From the NCBI GenBank assembly GCA_014651175.1, contig BMWJ01000002.1:682001-746000 (forward strand): 64,000 nucleotides of DNA, in the 5' to 3' direction. Shown here one piece after another: positions 1-8,247 of this stretch (position 1 is its first letter; the number at the start of each line of letters is the position of its first letter). The notes beneath the pieces are model-generated. The model was given only the letters and a program-made list of their open reading frames with translations. It searched no databases and was not told the origin of the DNA. The translations under genes and the position numbers were made by a program. Source of the stretch: Streptomyces clavifer. GTDB lineage: Bacteria; Actinomycetota; Actinomycetes; Streptomycetales; Streptomycetaceae.

Positions 1-1072
1 TGGCCGTGCAGATCTCGTCGATCGTGTAGATACCGTCCTTGATGACGGTGTCGTTGATGTTCTCCTTGGTCAGCGAGACGACCGGGACGAGCACGGTGGC
101 GATGCCCTTCGTACCGGCGTTGTCGACCTTGGACGTGGCGATGGTGTCGAGCTTCTCGCCCTTGGCGAGCGCGACGGCCATCTCCGCGGCGACGATGCCC
201 TCCTGCGGGTACGGCTTGTAGACGCTCATGAACTGCTCACCGGTGACGATGCGCTGCACACCGGCGAGTTCGGCGTCCTGGCCGGTGACCGGCGGGAGCT
301 TGCTGAGCCCGGCGGACTTGAGGGCCTGGATGATGCCGCCGGCCATGCCGTCGTTGGCGGAGTAGACGCCGACGATCTTGTCCTTGCCCAGGGCCGTGAT
401 CGCGCCCTCCATGTTGGAGTTGGCGTTCTCCGGCTTCCACTCCTTGGTGTCGTACTCCTTGCCGTACGTGACCTTGCCGTCGAGGACCGACTTGGCGCCC
501 TTCTTGAAGAGCGCGGCGTTCGGGTCGGTGATCGAGCCGTTCATCATCACGATGGTCGGCTTGGCGGCGTCGCCCAGGGCCTCCAGCAGTGCCTTGCCCT
601 GCACACGGCCGACCTCTTCGTTGTCGAAGGAGGTGTAGGCGTCGATCGGGCCCTCGGCGAGGCGGTCGAAGGCGACGACGGGGATGCCCGCGTCCTTGGC
701 CTTCTTCACGCTGTTCTCGATCGCCTTGGCGTCGACCGCGTCGACGATGAGCGCGTCGACCTTGTTCGTGATCATGGTGTCGACCTGCTGCGCCTGCAGC
801 TTGGCGTCCTGCTTGGCGTTGGCGTAGACGACCTCGGCCTTGCCGCCGGTCAGCTCGCCGACCTTCTTCTCGATGATCGGCTTGTCGAACTTCTCGTACC
901 GGGCGGTCACGTTCTCGGGAAGGAGCAGACCGATCTTGAGGTCGTCGCCCTTCTTGCCCGAGTCGGTGGTGGCCTTGTCGCCCGATTCCTTGGCACTGCC
1001 GCAAGCGGCGAGCGAAACGGCCATGGTGGTGGCGGCAACGGCAACGGCGGCACGACGCATACGCATGTTCAT
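1..1072 (-). CDS. xylF: Xylose-type ABC transporter substrate-binding lipoprotein (3' end outside window)
   Basis: This is the periplasmic-binding-protein type receptor of a sugar ABC importer, most likely XylF for xylose. The reading frame is open from an ATG at 1072 to the window edge, so the C-terminus is missing. The N-terminus has an arginine-rich signal and a lipobox ending LAAC (Cys24). The mature part reads like the XylF/ChvE/RbsB fold: DLKIGLLLPENV, then DALIVDAVDAKAIENSV and PVVAFDRLAEGPIDAYTSFD, and later VYSANDGMAGG. A GGGAGG motif sits 8 nt before the chosen ATG; in-frame ATGs at 1066 and 1060 are less well placed. It lies 121 bp downstream of a ROK regulator on the same strand. 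In S. coelicolor rok7B7 is followed by xylFGH, which supports the name. Sugar specificity is inferred from synteny and family resemblance. Confidence 0.9.
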   Translation of the reverse strand, partial: MNMRMRRAAVAVAATTMAVSLAACGSAKESGDKATTDSGKKGDDLKIGLLLPENVTARYEKFDKPIIEKKVGELTGGKAEVVYANAKQDAKLQAQQVDTMITNKVDALIVDAVDAKAIENSVKKAKDAGIPVVAFDRLAEGPIDAYTSFDNEEVGRVQGKALLEALGDAAKPTIVMMNGSITDPNAALFKKGAKSVLDGKVTYGKEYDTKEWKPENANSNMEGAITALGKDKIVGVYSANDGMAGGIIQALKSAGLSKLPPVTGQDAELAGVQRIVTGEQFMSVYKPYPQEGIVAAEMAVALAKGEKLDTIATSKVDNAGTKGIATVLVPVVSLTKENINDTVIKDGIYTIDEICTA

Positions 1073-1148
1073 CTTTCGAACCTCCCTGACGAGGCCGCGA
1101 CGTTGCGGCCGAGGTGGCTGGAAGTCAACTCGGCTGCAACGCCAGCGT

Positions 1149-1165
1149 CAAGGAGTAAATCCTTA
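1149..1165. promoter_or_regulatory. Short inverted repeat between rok7B7 and xylF
   Basis: AAGGA and TCCTT flank GTAAA (1150-1164) in the only gap between the ROK regulator and xylF. It could be an operator for the ROK protein or another regulator of the xyl operon. It is short, and no second copy was seen. Confidence 0.3.
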
Positions 1166-1193
1166 ACGAGATGACAACGGTGCCATTCGTTAT

Positions 1194-2393
1194 CTAAGTG
1201 AAGGCAGGCGTCGCAGCGGGGAGCGTGCTTTCCAAAAGGGTTGAATCCCCCATCTCGCTGAGGACGAGGGCCAGCGCACCCAGCACCTCGGCCCTGGCGC
1301 CGAGCGCGCCGGGCAGCACCGAGAGCTGTCGCGCCGCACTGGGGATGGCGTACCGCGAGACGGAGTCCCGGATGGGTCCGAGCACCAACTCCCCGGCCTC
1401 CGCGAGGGACCCGCCGAGAACGACCCTGCTCGGGTTGAGGAGATTGCAGAGGTTGGCCACCCCGCCGCCGATGTGCCGGCCCACGTCGCCGATGACCCGG
1501 CGGCAGCCCGGATCGCCCTCGCGGGCCAGCTGGACGACCCGCTCCATCGTGAGATCGGGCCCGTGGCTGGGCTGCAGCAGGGGCAGGACGTACCGGGCGG
1601 CGGTGAAGGTCTCCAGGCAGCCGCGGTTGCCGCAGCGGCACACGGGGCCCGACTCGTCGAGCGTGATGTGCCCGATCTCGCCCGCCGTACCGCCCGGCCC
1701 GCGGTAGATGTTCCCCTCGATCACCAGACCGGCGCCGACGCCGCTGGCGACCTTGATGTAGGCGAGGTCCCTGACCCCGCGGCCGCTGCCCCAGACGAGC
1801 TCACCCAGCGCCCCGAGGTTGGCGTCGTTGTCGACGTACACCGGCACACCCAGGCGCCCCGCGAGCTCCTGGCTGGGATTGATGCCCGTCCAGCCCGGCA
1901 GGATCGAGGTGGAGCCCAGCGTGCCGGACTCGACGTCGATCGGCCCCGGCACACCCAGGCCCACGCCGATCACCTTCTCGGGACTTATCCCGGTGGTCTC
2001 GATCAGGCGGTTGACCAGCTGCTCCGCCCGGCCGAAGCCCTGGGCCGACGAGGCGTCGACGTCCAGCGGCTCCGATTCCTCGGCCAGCACCTGGTGGGCC
2101 AGGTTCCCGACGGCCACCCGAAGGTGCGTACGTCCGAAATCAACCCCTATGACGATGCCCGCGTCTCCACTCAGGGAGACGCTCCGGGCACGGCGTCCGC
2201 CCGCCGAGGTGGGGGTCACCTCGACCGTGCCGCCGTCCTTCAGTTCGCGAACGATGTTGGAGACAGTGGCCGCGGAGAGGCCGGTGCTTCTGGCGATCTC
2301 GGCCTGGGTCAGTGACCCCGCCATCCTCACCGCACGTACGACCCGCTCAAGGTTGGCCCTATGCAGAGATGTCTGCGACCCCGGAGTCTCCAT
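1194..2393 (-). CDS. rok7B7: ROK-family transcriptional regulator, Rok7B7-like
   Basis: DNA-binding sugar-responsive regulator of 399 aa. The N-terminal winged helix (about residues 15-65) contains LTQAEIARSTGLSAATVSNIVREL, and the rest is a ROK sugar-kinase-like domain with GVDFGRTHLRVAVGN, a GGTAGEIGH segment and the zinc-type CRCGNRGCLE motif. The start METPGSQ at 2393 has AGGAG 11 nt upstream; an in-frame ATG at 2426 would add 11 residues. It precedes xylF and follows, after an inserted module, the ngcEFG importer genes. That is the S. coelicolor order in which Rok7B7 controls xylose uptake and influences carbon repression and antibiotic production (known for the orthologue). Orthology here is inferred from synteny. 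Confidence 0.88.
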   Translation of the reverse strand: METPGSQTSLHRANLERVVRAVRMAGSLTQAEIARSTGLSAATVSNIVRELKDGGTVEVTPTSAGGRRARSVSLSGDAGIVIGVDFGRTHLRVAVGNLAHQVLAEESEPLDVDASSAQGFGRAEQLVNRLIETTGISPEKVIGVGLGVPGPIDVESGTLGSTSILPGWTGINPSQELAGRLGVPVYVDNDANLGALGELVWGSGRGVRDLAYIKVASGVGAGLVIEGNIYRGPGGTAGEIGHITLDESGPVCRCGNRGCLETFTAARYVLPLLQPSHGPDLTMERVVQLAREGDPGCRRVIGDVGRHIGGGVANLCNLLNPSRVVLGGSLAEAGELVLGPIRDSVSRYAIPSAARQLSVLPGALGARAEVLGALALVLSEMGDSTLLESTLPAATPAFT

Positions 2394-2974
2394 CGACTCT
2401 CTCACTCCTGCCGTTTTCTCTAACATGTGAACCCTAAGCTGAGCGTTTTGGGGTACCCCCCGTCAAGACCTTGAGCAGTCGGAGCCTCCGATGAGCACCG
2501 CGGTCCGCTTCTCGGCCGGATCGCGGCCGAGGCCCCGGCCCTTGCCTGAAACTCTCGAACGAGTGCGCGGCACGCACGGGCGCGACGGCCCACAAGGCCC
2601 GCACAAGGCTGCGAATCAGCCATTCCCCGAGCCGGGCACCGCGGATTTTCGCACCACCGGGCCTCGACGGCAGCGCTGCCGGGGGCGATTCACGGACAAC
2701 TCTTCGCGTCCATGGATTTTTTCGAGACAGACACAAGGCCGTCCCGTCTTTTTTGCTTGGCCATGGCGTGTGCGTGACAACTAAGTTGACCAAGACACGC
2801 CGCAGCCTCCGAGGAGCCTCGGCGTGTGGCGACGTACGAGCGGGGGCGAGCGTCACGGGGGTGTCTCAACCATGCCGGAAACGGCCGACTTCGCGCAATC
2901 CGTGCGCCTCTGCGCCCTCTTCCCCCTCAGGCGTCCGCAACGTCTTTCCCAGCGTGATCGAAGGAGAGCCCGTC
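2394..2974. other. Divergent intergenic region, no gene seen
   Basis: About 580 bp between rok7B7 (leftward) and the DUF1906 gene (rightward). It has T-rich runs near 2716 and 2747 and a small inverted repeat CAACTAAGTTG near 2778. Long overlapping open frames here lack ribosome binding sites and family motifs. It presumably holds the two divergent promoters. Confidence 0.5.
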
Positions 2975-5197
2975 GTGGCCGACGAGATGGTGCGCAAGGC
3001 GCAGCAGTTCATCAATGGCGTGTATGGAGGAAAGCTCGGCATCGACCGCCTGCCGGAGACCGGGGAGACCGGCTGGTCGACCATGTTCGCCCTGACCCGC
3101 GCCCTGCAGTACGAACTGGGCATCACCAGCCTGTCCGACGCGTTCGGTCCCACCACACTGAACACCCTCACTTCGAAGTATCCGGTGCTCAATGGGGCCA
3201 CGGTGCCCTCGGAGAACTTCACGAAGATCATCCAGGCGGGCCTGTACTGCAAGGGCTACGACGGCGGTGACATCGACGGCACGTACAACTCCCGTGTGGC
3301 GTCGTCGATGGCCCGCCTGAAGCAGAACATGGGGGTGGACTTCGTCTACCCCGGCGGCAACCTCGTGCCGAAGGTGTTCAAGGGCCTCCTCAACATGGAC
3401 GCCTATGTCACCGCGAACGGCGGCACGGAGACCGTGCGGGCGGTACAGCGGTGGCTCAACGGCTCGTACGTGACCCGCCGGGACTTCTACGTCATCCCGG
3501 CCGACGGCAACCACTCGCGCGATGTCGCGAAGTCGATGCTCTTCGCCGTCCAGTACGAGCTCGGCATGGCCGACGGCACGGCCAACGGCGTCTTCGGGCC
3601 GGGCACCCAGAGCGGACTCAAGGGCCACACCGTGGCCACCGGCGACTCCGGCCCCTGGGTGCAGCTGTTCTCGGCCGGCATGGTGCTCAACCAGCGTCCG
3701 GGCGTGGCCTTCGCGGGCACCTTCACCAGCTCCCTGGCCTCGGCCGTGTCCTCCTTCCAGTCGTTCGTGAAGCTGCCCGTCACGGGTACCGGCAACTTCT
3801 CGACGTGGGCCTCGCTCCTGGTGTCCTACGGCGACCAGGAGCGCAGCGGAGAGGCCTGCGACGGGGTCACGAAGATCACCGCGGCGCGTGCCGCCACCCT
3901 GAAGGCCCAGGGCATCACCTACATAGGCCGCTACCTCACCAACCCGATCCCGGACGACCCGGATCTCCCGGAGAAGGAGATCCAGCCCGGAGAGCTGCAG
4001 ACCATCGCCGACAACGGCCTGCGCTGCTTCCCGATCTACCAGACCTTCGGCCGCTCCGCCGCGAACTTCAGCTATCCGCAGGGGCGCGCGGCGGGACAGG
4101 CGGGGATCAACGCGGCGCTCGACCACGGTTTCAAGACGGGCAGCCGGATCTTCTTCGCGGTGGACTTCGACGCCCTGGACGAGGACGTCACCCGTAACGT
4201 CCTCCCGCACTTCAAGGGCATCCAGGACGCGATAGCCGACGACGGCGACCGCTTCGGCATCGGCGTCTACGGACCGCGCAACGTCTGCACCCGGGTCGGG
4301 GAGGCGGGCCACGCCACCGCGTCGTTCGTATCCGACATGTCGTCGGGCTTCTCCGGCAACTTCGGCTACCCGCTGCCGGCGAACTGGGCCTACGACCAGA
4401 TCGTCACCCGCACCGTGGGCAGCGGGGCCGGGTCGATCAACATCGACATCAACATCGCCTCGGGCCGGGACAGCGGCCAGGGCTCGTTCAACGCCCCGCG
4501 CGGTCAGCTCCCCGACACCTCGCTGGACTCCGACCTCATCGCGGCCATGCGGACCGATGTCGGCAAGTACATGGAGTCCATAGGCTTCCCCAACGACGGA
4601 GGCCTGCGGTCCCACACCCACGAGGAGTGCTTCCGCCGCGTGGTCCTGGAGTACGACAGCGTCACCACCCTGCTCGCCTACCGCTACAACATGCGCAAGG
4701 CGCTGGTCCAGACGACCGCGTACTGGGAGATGCGGCACATCGACCCGGTCGACCTGTCCGTCGACGCGGAGGTCGCCCTCGAGTTCCTCACGACCAGGAG
4801 CTTCCGTGACAGCTCCACCGGCATCGGCCAGATATTCGGCAAGACAGCGGTCCTGGCCTGGAACAACGCCATCCGGAAGGGCTATGTGGAGGGCACCATC
4901 CGCGACGTCGGCAACGACGAGGACAAGTACAACATCTGGGCCGACTGCCGCCACGACGACCAGTTCTCCATGTCGACCGTGCCGCTGATCCACCTGTGGA
5001 ACGCCGACGGGGCACCGGGGGCGAATCCCGAGGAGACGCCGCTGCGCTCGATGCGCCTGAACTACACGGAGTCGGAGATCTTCCAGATCCTCCGGAGGTA
5101 CCAGGGCACCAACGCCGAGGCCATCGAGCACGCCCGGCAGCGGATGGCGCTCTACCAGATCATGGAGAAGTACAACTCCATCTCCCGGAACAACTGA
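2975..5197 (+). CDS. Peptidoglycan-binding protein with DUF1906 (Rv2525c-like glycoside-hydrolase-fold) domain
   Basis: A 740-aa multidomain protein. The GTG start has GAAGGAG 8 nt upstream; a longer open frame from 2753 lacks such a site. Residues about 1-125 and 150-285 look like two tandem pairs of peptidoglycan-binding repeats (AQQFINGVYGG, FGPTTLNTL; VQRWLNGSYV, FGPGTQSGL). Residues about 293-505 match the DUF1906/Rv2525c-like TIM-barrel (ACDGVTKI, YIGRYL, RIFFAVDFDA, FGIGVYG, YDQIV). Residues about 520-740 form a C-terminal domain I do not recognise. No signal peptide or membrane segment is visible, which is odd for a wall-binding protein. It is followed after 14 bp by a small membrane protein and then a Tat-exported M15-like protein, probably one operon. 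The module sits between ngcG and rok7B7. Confidence 0.85.
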   Translation: MADEMVRKAQQFINGVYGGKLGIDRLPETGETGWSTMFALTRALQYELGITSLSDAFGPTTLNTLTSKYPVLNGATVPSENFTKIIQAGLYCKGYDGGDIDGTYNSRVASSMARLKQNMGVDFVYPGGNLVPKVFKGLLNMDAYVTANGGTETVRAVQRWLNGSYVTRRDFYVIPADGNHSRDVAKSMLFAVQYELGMADGTANGVFGPGTQSGLKGHTVATGDSGPWVQLFSAGMVLNQRPGVAFAGTFTSSLASAVSSFQSFVKLPVTGTGNFSTWASLLVSYGDQERSGEACDGVTKITAARAATLKAQGITYIGRYLTNPIPDDPDLPEKEIQPGELQTIADNGLRCFPIYQTFGRSAANFSYPQGRAAGQAGINAALDHGFKTGSRIFFAVDFDALDEDVTRNVLPHFKGIQDAIADDGDRFGIGVYGPRNVCTRVGEAGHATASFVSDMSSGFSGNFGYPLPANWAYDQIVTRTVGSGAGSINIDINIASGRDSGQGSFNAPRGQLPDTSLDSDLIAAMRTDVGKYMESIGFPNDGGLRSHTHEECFRRVVLEYDSVTTLLAYRYNMRKALVQTTAYWEMRHIDPVDLSVDAEVALEFLTTRSFRDSSTGIGQIFGKTAVLAWNNAIRKGYVEGTIRDVGNDEDKYNIWADCRHDDQFSMSTVPLIHLWNADGAPGANPEETPLRSMRLNYTESEIFQILRRYQGTNAEAIEHARQRMALYQIMEKYNSISRNN

Positions 5198-5211
5198 CAA
5201 GGCTCCGTCGC

Positions 5212-5679
5212 ATGCTGGTGACAGACTCCTCCGACGACCTCTACATCGGTCTCGTGTTCCTGCTGCCCCCGCTGGGCATCGGCCTCACCCTGTGGATGGC
5301 CGTCCGCGGTCTGCGGCTGCTGCTCGCAAGACGCGGCGGGCGCGACGCGCACACCGTCGTCAGGGGCGCCGCAGCCGCAGCGTGGGCCTGCACGTTCGGC
5401 TTCTACACGTGGGGCCTGCTGCATTTCGTGACCCTGGACGAGAGCCGTCAGGCACAGGCCTGTCAGGAACGGCTCGGGACGGAGCAGGCCCGGTCCGTCG
5501 ACGGGTACGAGTACGCGTTCCTGCCCCTGGAGTTCAGGTGCCGCCTCACCGGCGGGCAGACGTACGACGCCGTCGTACCCGGATACGTGAATCCCGCGGC
5601 GGGGCTCTTCGGCGTCACCGCCGTCGCACTGACCTACGCCGCACGCCCGAAGAACTGGCTCAAGGAGACGAAGAAGTGA
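5212..5679 (+). CDS. Small three-helix membrane protein, paralogue of the gene at 6576
   Basis: A 155-aa protein of unknown function. Three hydrophobic segments are visible (about residues 10-30, 50-73 and 128-145). Between the second and third lies a roughly 55-residue loop with two cysteines (Cys84 in QACQER, Cys110 in FRCRL), likely outside the cell and possibly disulfide-bonded. The motifs YTWGLLHF and VVPGYVNPA are shared with the protein encoded on the other strand at 6576-7151 (YLWGCLHV, VIPGCINPA). It starts 14 bp after the DUF1906 gene and overlaps the next gene by 4 bp (GTGA), so the three genes are probably translated from one mRNA. Membrane anchoring or export of its neighbours is a possible role, by inference only. 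Confidence 0.75.
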   Translation: MLVTDSSDDLYIGLVFLLPPLGIGLTLWMAVRGLRLLLARRGGRDAHTVVRGAAAAAWACTFGFYTWGLLHFVTLDESRQAQACQERLGTEQARSVDGYEYAFLPLEFRCRLTGGQTYDAVVPGYVNPAAGLFGVTAVALTYAARPKNWLKETKK

Positions 5680-6419
5680 CCGTGAACATTTCCCGCCGGA
5701 CCGCTCTGCGGCGTGCGGCGTTCGTGTCGGCGGCCGCCGCCGTCGGCTCGCAGGTGCTGTCCGCTCCCGCCCGCGCGGCGGACCGTGCACCGGACCCGGA
5801 GACCGTACGCAGGGAGGCAGCGAAGGCGCAGGAGCGCAACAAACGGGTGCTGAGCGGCGTCCCGTCGAAGAACGGCTGGGAGATGGAGAAGCTCGCCGAC
5901 GACCACGGCAGCGTCTACACCAGACCCGTTCCGGGGACGCCTCTCGAAGGTGTGAGGATGCGCATGGGGGACGTCGAGACGGTCCTCGTCCATGTGATCA
6001 CCCGGTTCCACTACGAGATCGGCTCCCTGCGCGCGGGCGAGGTGACCGGCTGGCAGGCACCGGGTTCCGTGCGCAAGGGCCTCTCCGAGTCCAATCTGGC
6101 CTCCGGCACGGCGGTGCGGATCCGGCCCGGGTCCTATCCCTCCGGCGCACGCGGGGGCTTCTTCCCCCTGGAGGAGCTGGTGGTCCGCGACATCCTCGCC
6201 GAGTGCGGGGGTGTGGTGCGCTGGGGTGGTGACGACCGCAAGCCGGACGAGTCGCTCTTCTCCCTCGACGTACCGCCGGGTGACGAGCGCCTGAAGGAGA
6301 CCGCGGCCCGGATCCGCGGCTGGAACCACACTCCGGGGCTGGGCGCCGGGGCTCCGGTGGACCCGCTGCAGTCGCAGCGGCGCAGGGCCGCCGAGCGGCT
6401 GGCGGCCCAGCAGGCCTGA
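5676..6419 (+). CDS. Tat-exported M15-like (VanY-type fold) protein lacking the zinc-ligand motif
   Basis: A 247-aa exported protein. The GTG start overlaps the stop of the upstream gene, and AAGGAG lies 8 nt before it. The N-terminus ISRRTALRRA followed by an Ala-rich stretch ending APARA is a Tat signal. The core reads HYEIGSLRAGEVTGWQ, SESNLASGTAVRIRPGSYP, DILAECGGVVRWGG and DESLFSLDVPPGD. This resembles the D-Ala-D-Ala carboxypeptidase M15 layout, where SNHxSGTAxD carries the His and Asp zinc ligands. Here the His is Leu and the Asp is missing (SNLASGTAVRI), so it may bind peptidoglycan without cutting it. Assignment to M15 is by motif resemblance. It forms an operon with the two preceding genes. 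Confidence 0.7.
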   Translation: MTVNISRRTALRRAAFVSAAAAVGSQVLSAPARAADRAPDPETVRREAAKAQERNKRVLSGVPSKNGWEMEKLADDHGSVYTRPVPGTPLEGVRMRMGDVETVLVHVITRFHYEIGSLRAGEVTGWQAPGSVRKGLSESNLASGTAVRIRPGSYPSGARGGFFPLEELVVRDILAECGGVVRWGGDDRKPDESLFSLDVPPGDERLKETAARIRGWNHTPGLGAGAPVDPLQSQRRRAAERLAAQQA

Positions 6420-6436
6420 GACGACGGCTCCTGACG

Positions 6437-6471
6437 CGGAAGGCCGTGCCGGGTCCGGGCATGGCCTTCCG
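6437..6471 (+). terminator. Hairpin after the DUF1906 operon
   Basis: CGGAAGGCCGTGCC pairs with GGCATGGCCTTCCG (one G-T pair, 7-nt loop), 17 bp after the stop of the M15-like gene and before the convergent membrane-protein gene. Confidence 0.8.
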
Positions 6472-6575
6472 TGTTCCGCACCGGCGGCAGTGGGCGGGTT
6501 CCCGGGGCCCGCGGGCCACAACGTGGCGCCGCCCTCCTCCGGCCCTGCGGGAGTGGGACACCGGGCGCCGGCGGC

Positions 6576-7151
6576 TCAGCCCGGCTCCCCCGCCGCCGTG
6601 CGCCGCTTGCGGTGGAGGAGGACGGAGACGAGGCCGCAGCCGAGCGTGAGCAGCAGCAGGACGGCGAGGGCCGGGTTGATGCAACCGGGGATCACGACGG
6701 AGAAGTCGCTCCCGTCCGACGTCTCGCACACGAGCCGCAGGGGGACGAAGTCGCCCCTGCGGCCGACGAGGCGCGGTGTTCCCCCGGGGCGGTTCCGCTC
6801 GCACTCCATCGCCTGCTCCTGGTCTTCGAGGAACAGGACGTGGAGGCACCCCCACAGATAGAGGGCCAGCGCCGCGGCGGCCGCCGCGAGAGAGAGGTCC
6901 CGCCACCGGGCGGGCGGGGTGTACCGCCGGCGGGCCCGCGGGGAGAGGCGTGAGCACAGGTACGCGGTGAGGCCGAGCAGGGCCGGCGCACCGGTGAGCA
7001 GCACGACGAGCAGGACTCCGACGTCGTGCCCCTGCCAGGGGTCGGATGCGGTGATCAGGGGGACTCCGGACTCTCGGACGACGGAGTGACGCCCCTCCGG
7101 GCCGGCGCCGGGCGGCGGATGCGCCCGGCCCGCGGGCAAAGGGCCGTACAC
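6576..7151 (-). CDS. Small three-helix membrane protein, inverted paralogue of the gene at 5212
   Basis: Up to 191 aa, function unknown. It has the same plan as the 5212-5679 product: three hydrophobic segments, a WG-x-LH motif (YLWGCLHVLFLED), two loop cysteines (MECERN, LVCETSDG) and a PGCINPA motif before the last helix. The start is uncertain. The longest frame begins at a GTG at 7151, but similarity to the paralogue begins only near residue 31 (PLITASD). No ATG or GTG lies nearby, and a CTG at 7058 preceded by GGAG is possible. It faces the paralogue's operon with a terminator hairpin between them, suggesting an inverted duplication within the module. Confidence 0.65.
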   Translation of the reverse strand: MYGPLPAGRAHPPPGAGPEGRHSVVRESGVPLITASDPWQGHDVGVLLVVLLTGAPALLGLTAYLCSRLSPRARRRYTPPARWRDLSLAAAAAALALYLWGCLHVLFLEDQEQAMECERNRPGGTPRLVGRRGDFVPLRLVCETSDGSDFSVVIPGCINPALAVLLLLTLGCGLVSVLLHRKRRTAAGEPG

Positions 7152-7162
7152 ACGTGCGCCGG

Positions 7163-7218
7163 CCGGACGGCCGCGGAGGTCCGCGCCCGTGCGGGCGCCG
7201 TCTTCCGCGGCCGTCCGG
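7163..7218. terminator. Nested hairpin downstream of ngcG
   Basis: A 15-bp perfect stem CCGGACGGCCGCGGA / TCCGCGGCCGTCCGG encloses a smaller CGCCCGTGCGGGCG hairpin, between the stop of ngcG and the start of the membrane-protein gene. Confidence 0.7.
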
Positions 7219-7232
7219 CGGACTTCCGAGGG

Positions 7233-8150
7233 CTACTTGAGCGCCCCCGCCGTCAGACCCGCGACCACCTGCCGCTGGAAGACGATGTACGCCACCAGGA
7301 CCGGCAGCATCGCCATGACCAGCCCGGCGAAGAGGCCGGACCAGTCCCCCTTGTACCCCTGGCTGGTGGCCAGTTCGACCAGGCCCTGGGAGAGCACCTT
7401 GCCGTCCGGATCGGTGTTGAGCACCGTCGGAAGCATGTACTGGTTCCACTGGCCGAGGAAGTTGAAGATGCCGACGCTGATCAGACCGGGCTTGGCCATC
7501 GGCAGCATCACCTGGAAGAACGTCCGGGTGTGCGAGGCCCCGTCGAGCATCGCCGCTTCCGCGATCGAGGTCGGCAGGGTCCGGAAGAACGAGGTGAGGA
7601 AGAAGACGGTGAACGGCAGGGAGTACGCGATGTAGACCAGGATCAGCCCGTGCACCGAGTTGAGCAGGCCCATGTTGTTCATGACGAAGAACAGCGGGAC
7701 CAGCGCCAGGATGATCGGGAAGCTCATCCCGCCGATGAAGAGGAAGTAGATGAAGCGGTTCCCTGGGAATTCGAACCGCGCCAGCACGTACGCCGCCATC
7801 GAGCCGAGCAGCAGGGTGCCGATGAGCGATCCGCCCACCACCAGGATGGTGTTGAAGAAGTAGTCGCTCATGTGGGCCTGGGTCCAGGCCCGTGACCAGT
7901 TCTCGAAGTGCAGCTTGTCCGGCAGCGCCCACGGCGTCGACAGGATCGAGTCGTCGGTCTTGAAGGAGGCCATCACCGCCCAGAGCAGCGGCATGACGAC
8001 GAGCACCGCCCAGATGACCAGCACACCGTGCGAGAAGACGTTGAGGACCTTGCCCTCGCCGCTCTTCGCCGGCTCGCCGCCCGGGCCGTCCGTCTTCGCC
8101 ACCGGCGAGCGCTGAGCCGGAACGGCGGGAGGAGTCTCAGTGACCTTCAC
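7233..8150 (-). CDS. ngcG: Carbohydrate ABC transporter permease, NgcG-like
   Basis: A 305-aa inner-membrane permease of the MalG/CUT1 type, the second permease of the importer. It has six or so membrane segments beginning VLVIWAVLVVMPLLWAVMASFK. The cytoplasmic EAA loop reads EAAMLDGASHTRTFFQVMLPMAKPGL, which docks with the shared ATPase (MsiK in streptomycetes; no ATPase gene is present here). It follows ngcF by 97 bp on the same strand. The order ngcE-ngcF-ngcG-(insert)-rok7B7 matches the S. coelicolor SCO6005-6008 layout apart from the inserted module. The substrate is inferred to be N-acetylglucosamine and/or chitobiose. Confidence 0.88.
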   Translation of the reverse strand: MKVTETPPAVPAQRSPVAKTDGPGGEPAKSGEGKVLNVFSHGVLVIWAVLVVMPLLWAVMASFKTDDSILSTPWALPDKLHFENWSRAWTQAHMSDYFFNTILVVGGSLIGTLLLGSMAAYVLARFEFPGNRFIYFLFIGGMSFPIILALVPLFFVMNNMGLLNSVHGLILVYIAYSLPFTVFFLTSFFRTLPTSIAEAAMLDGASHTRTFFQVMLPMAKPGLISVGIFNFLGQWNQYMLPTVLNTDPDGKVLSQGLVELATSQGYKGDWSGLFAGLVMAMLPVLVAYIVFQRQVVAGLTAGALK

Positions 8151-8247
8151 GTGTGCTCACCTCGTACAGCTGTCGAGCCGGCCACCGGGACCGAACTGTT
8201 GTGCGTGCCGCCGGTATCCCGGTCGTCGTACCCCGCAACGACCGTCA

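Noticed and set aside
2927-5200. 757-codon open frame opposite the DUF1906 gene
   Set aside because: It mirrors the real gene codon for codon and reads as Val/Arg/Asp-rich low-complexity sequence.
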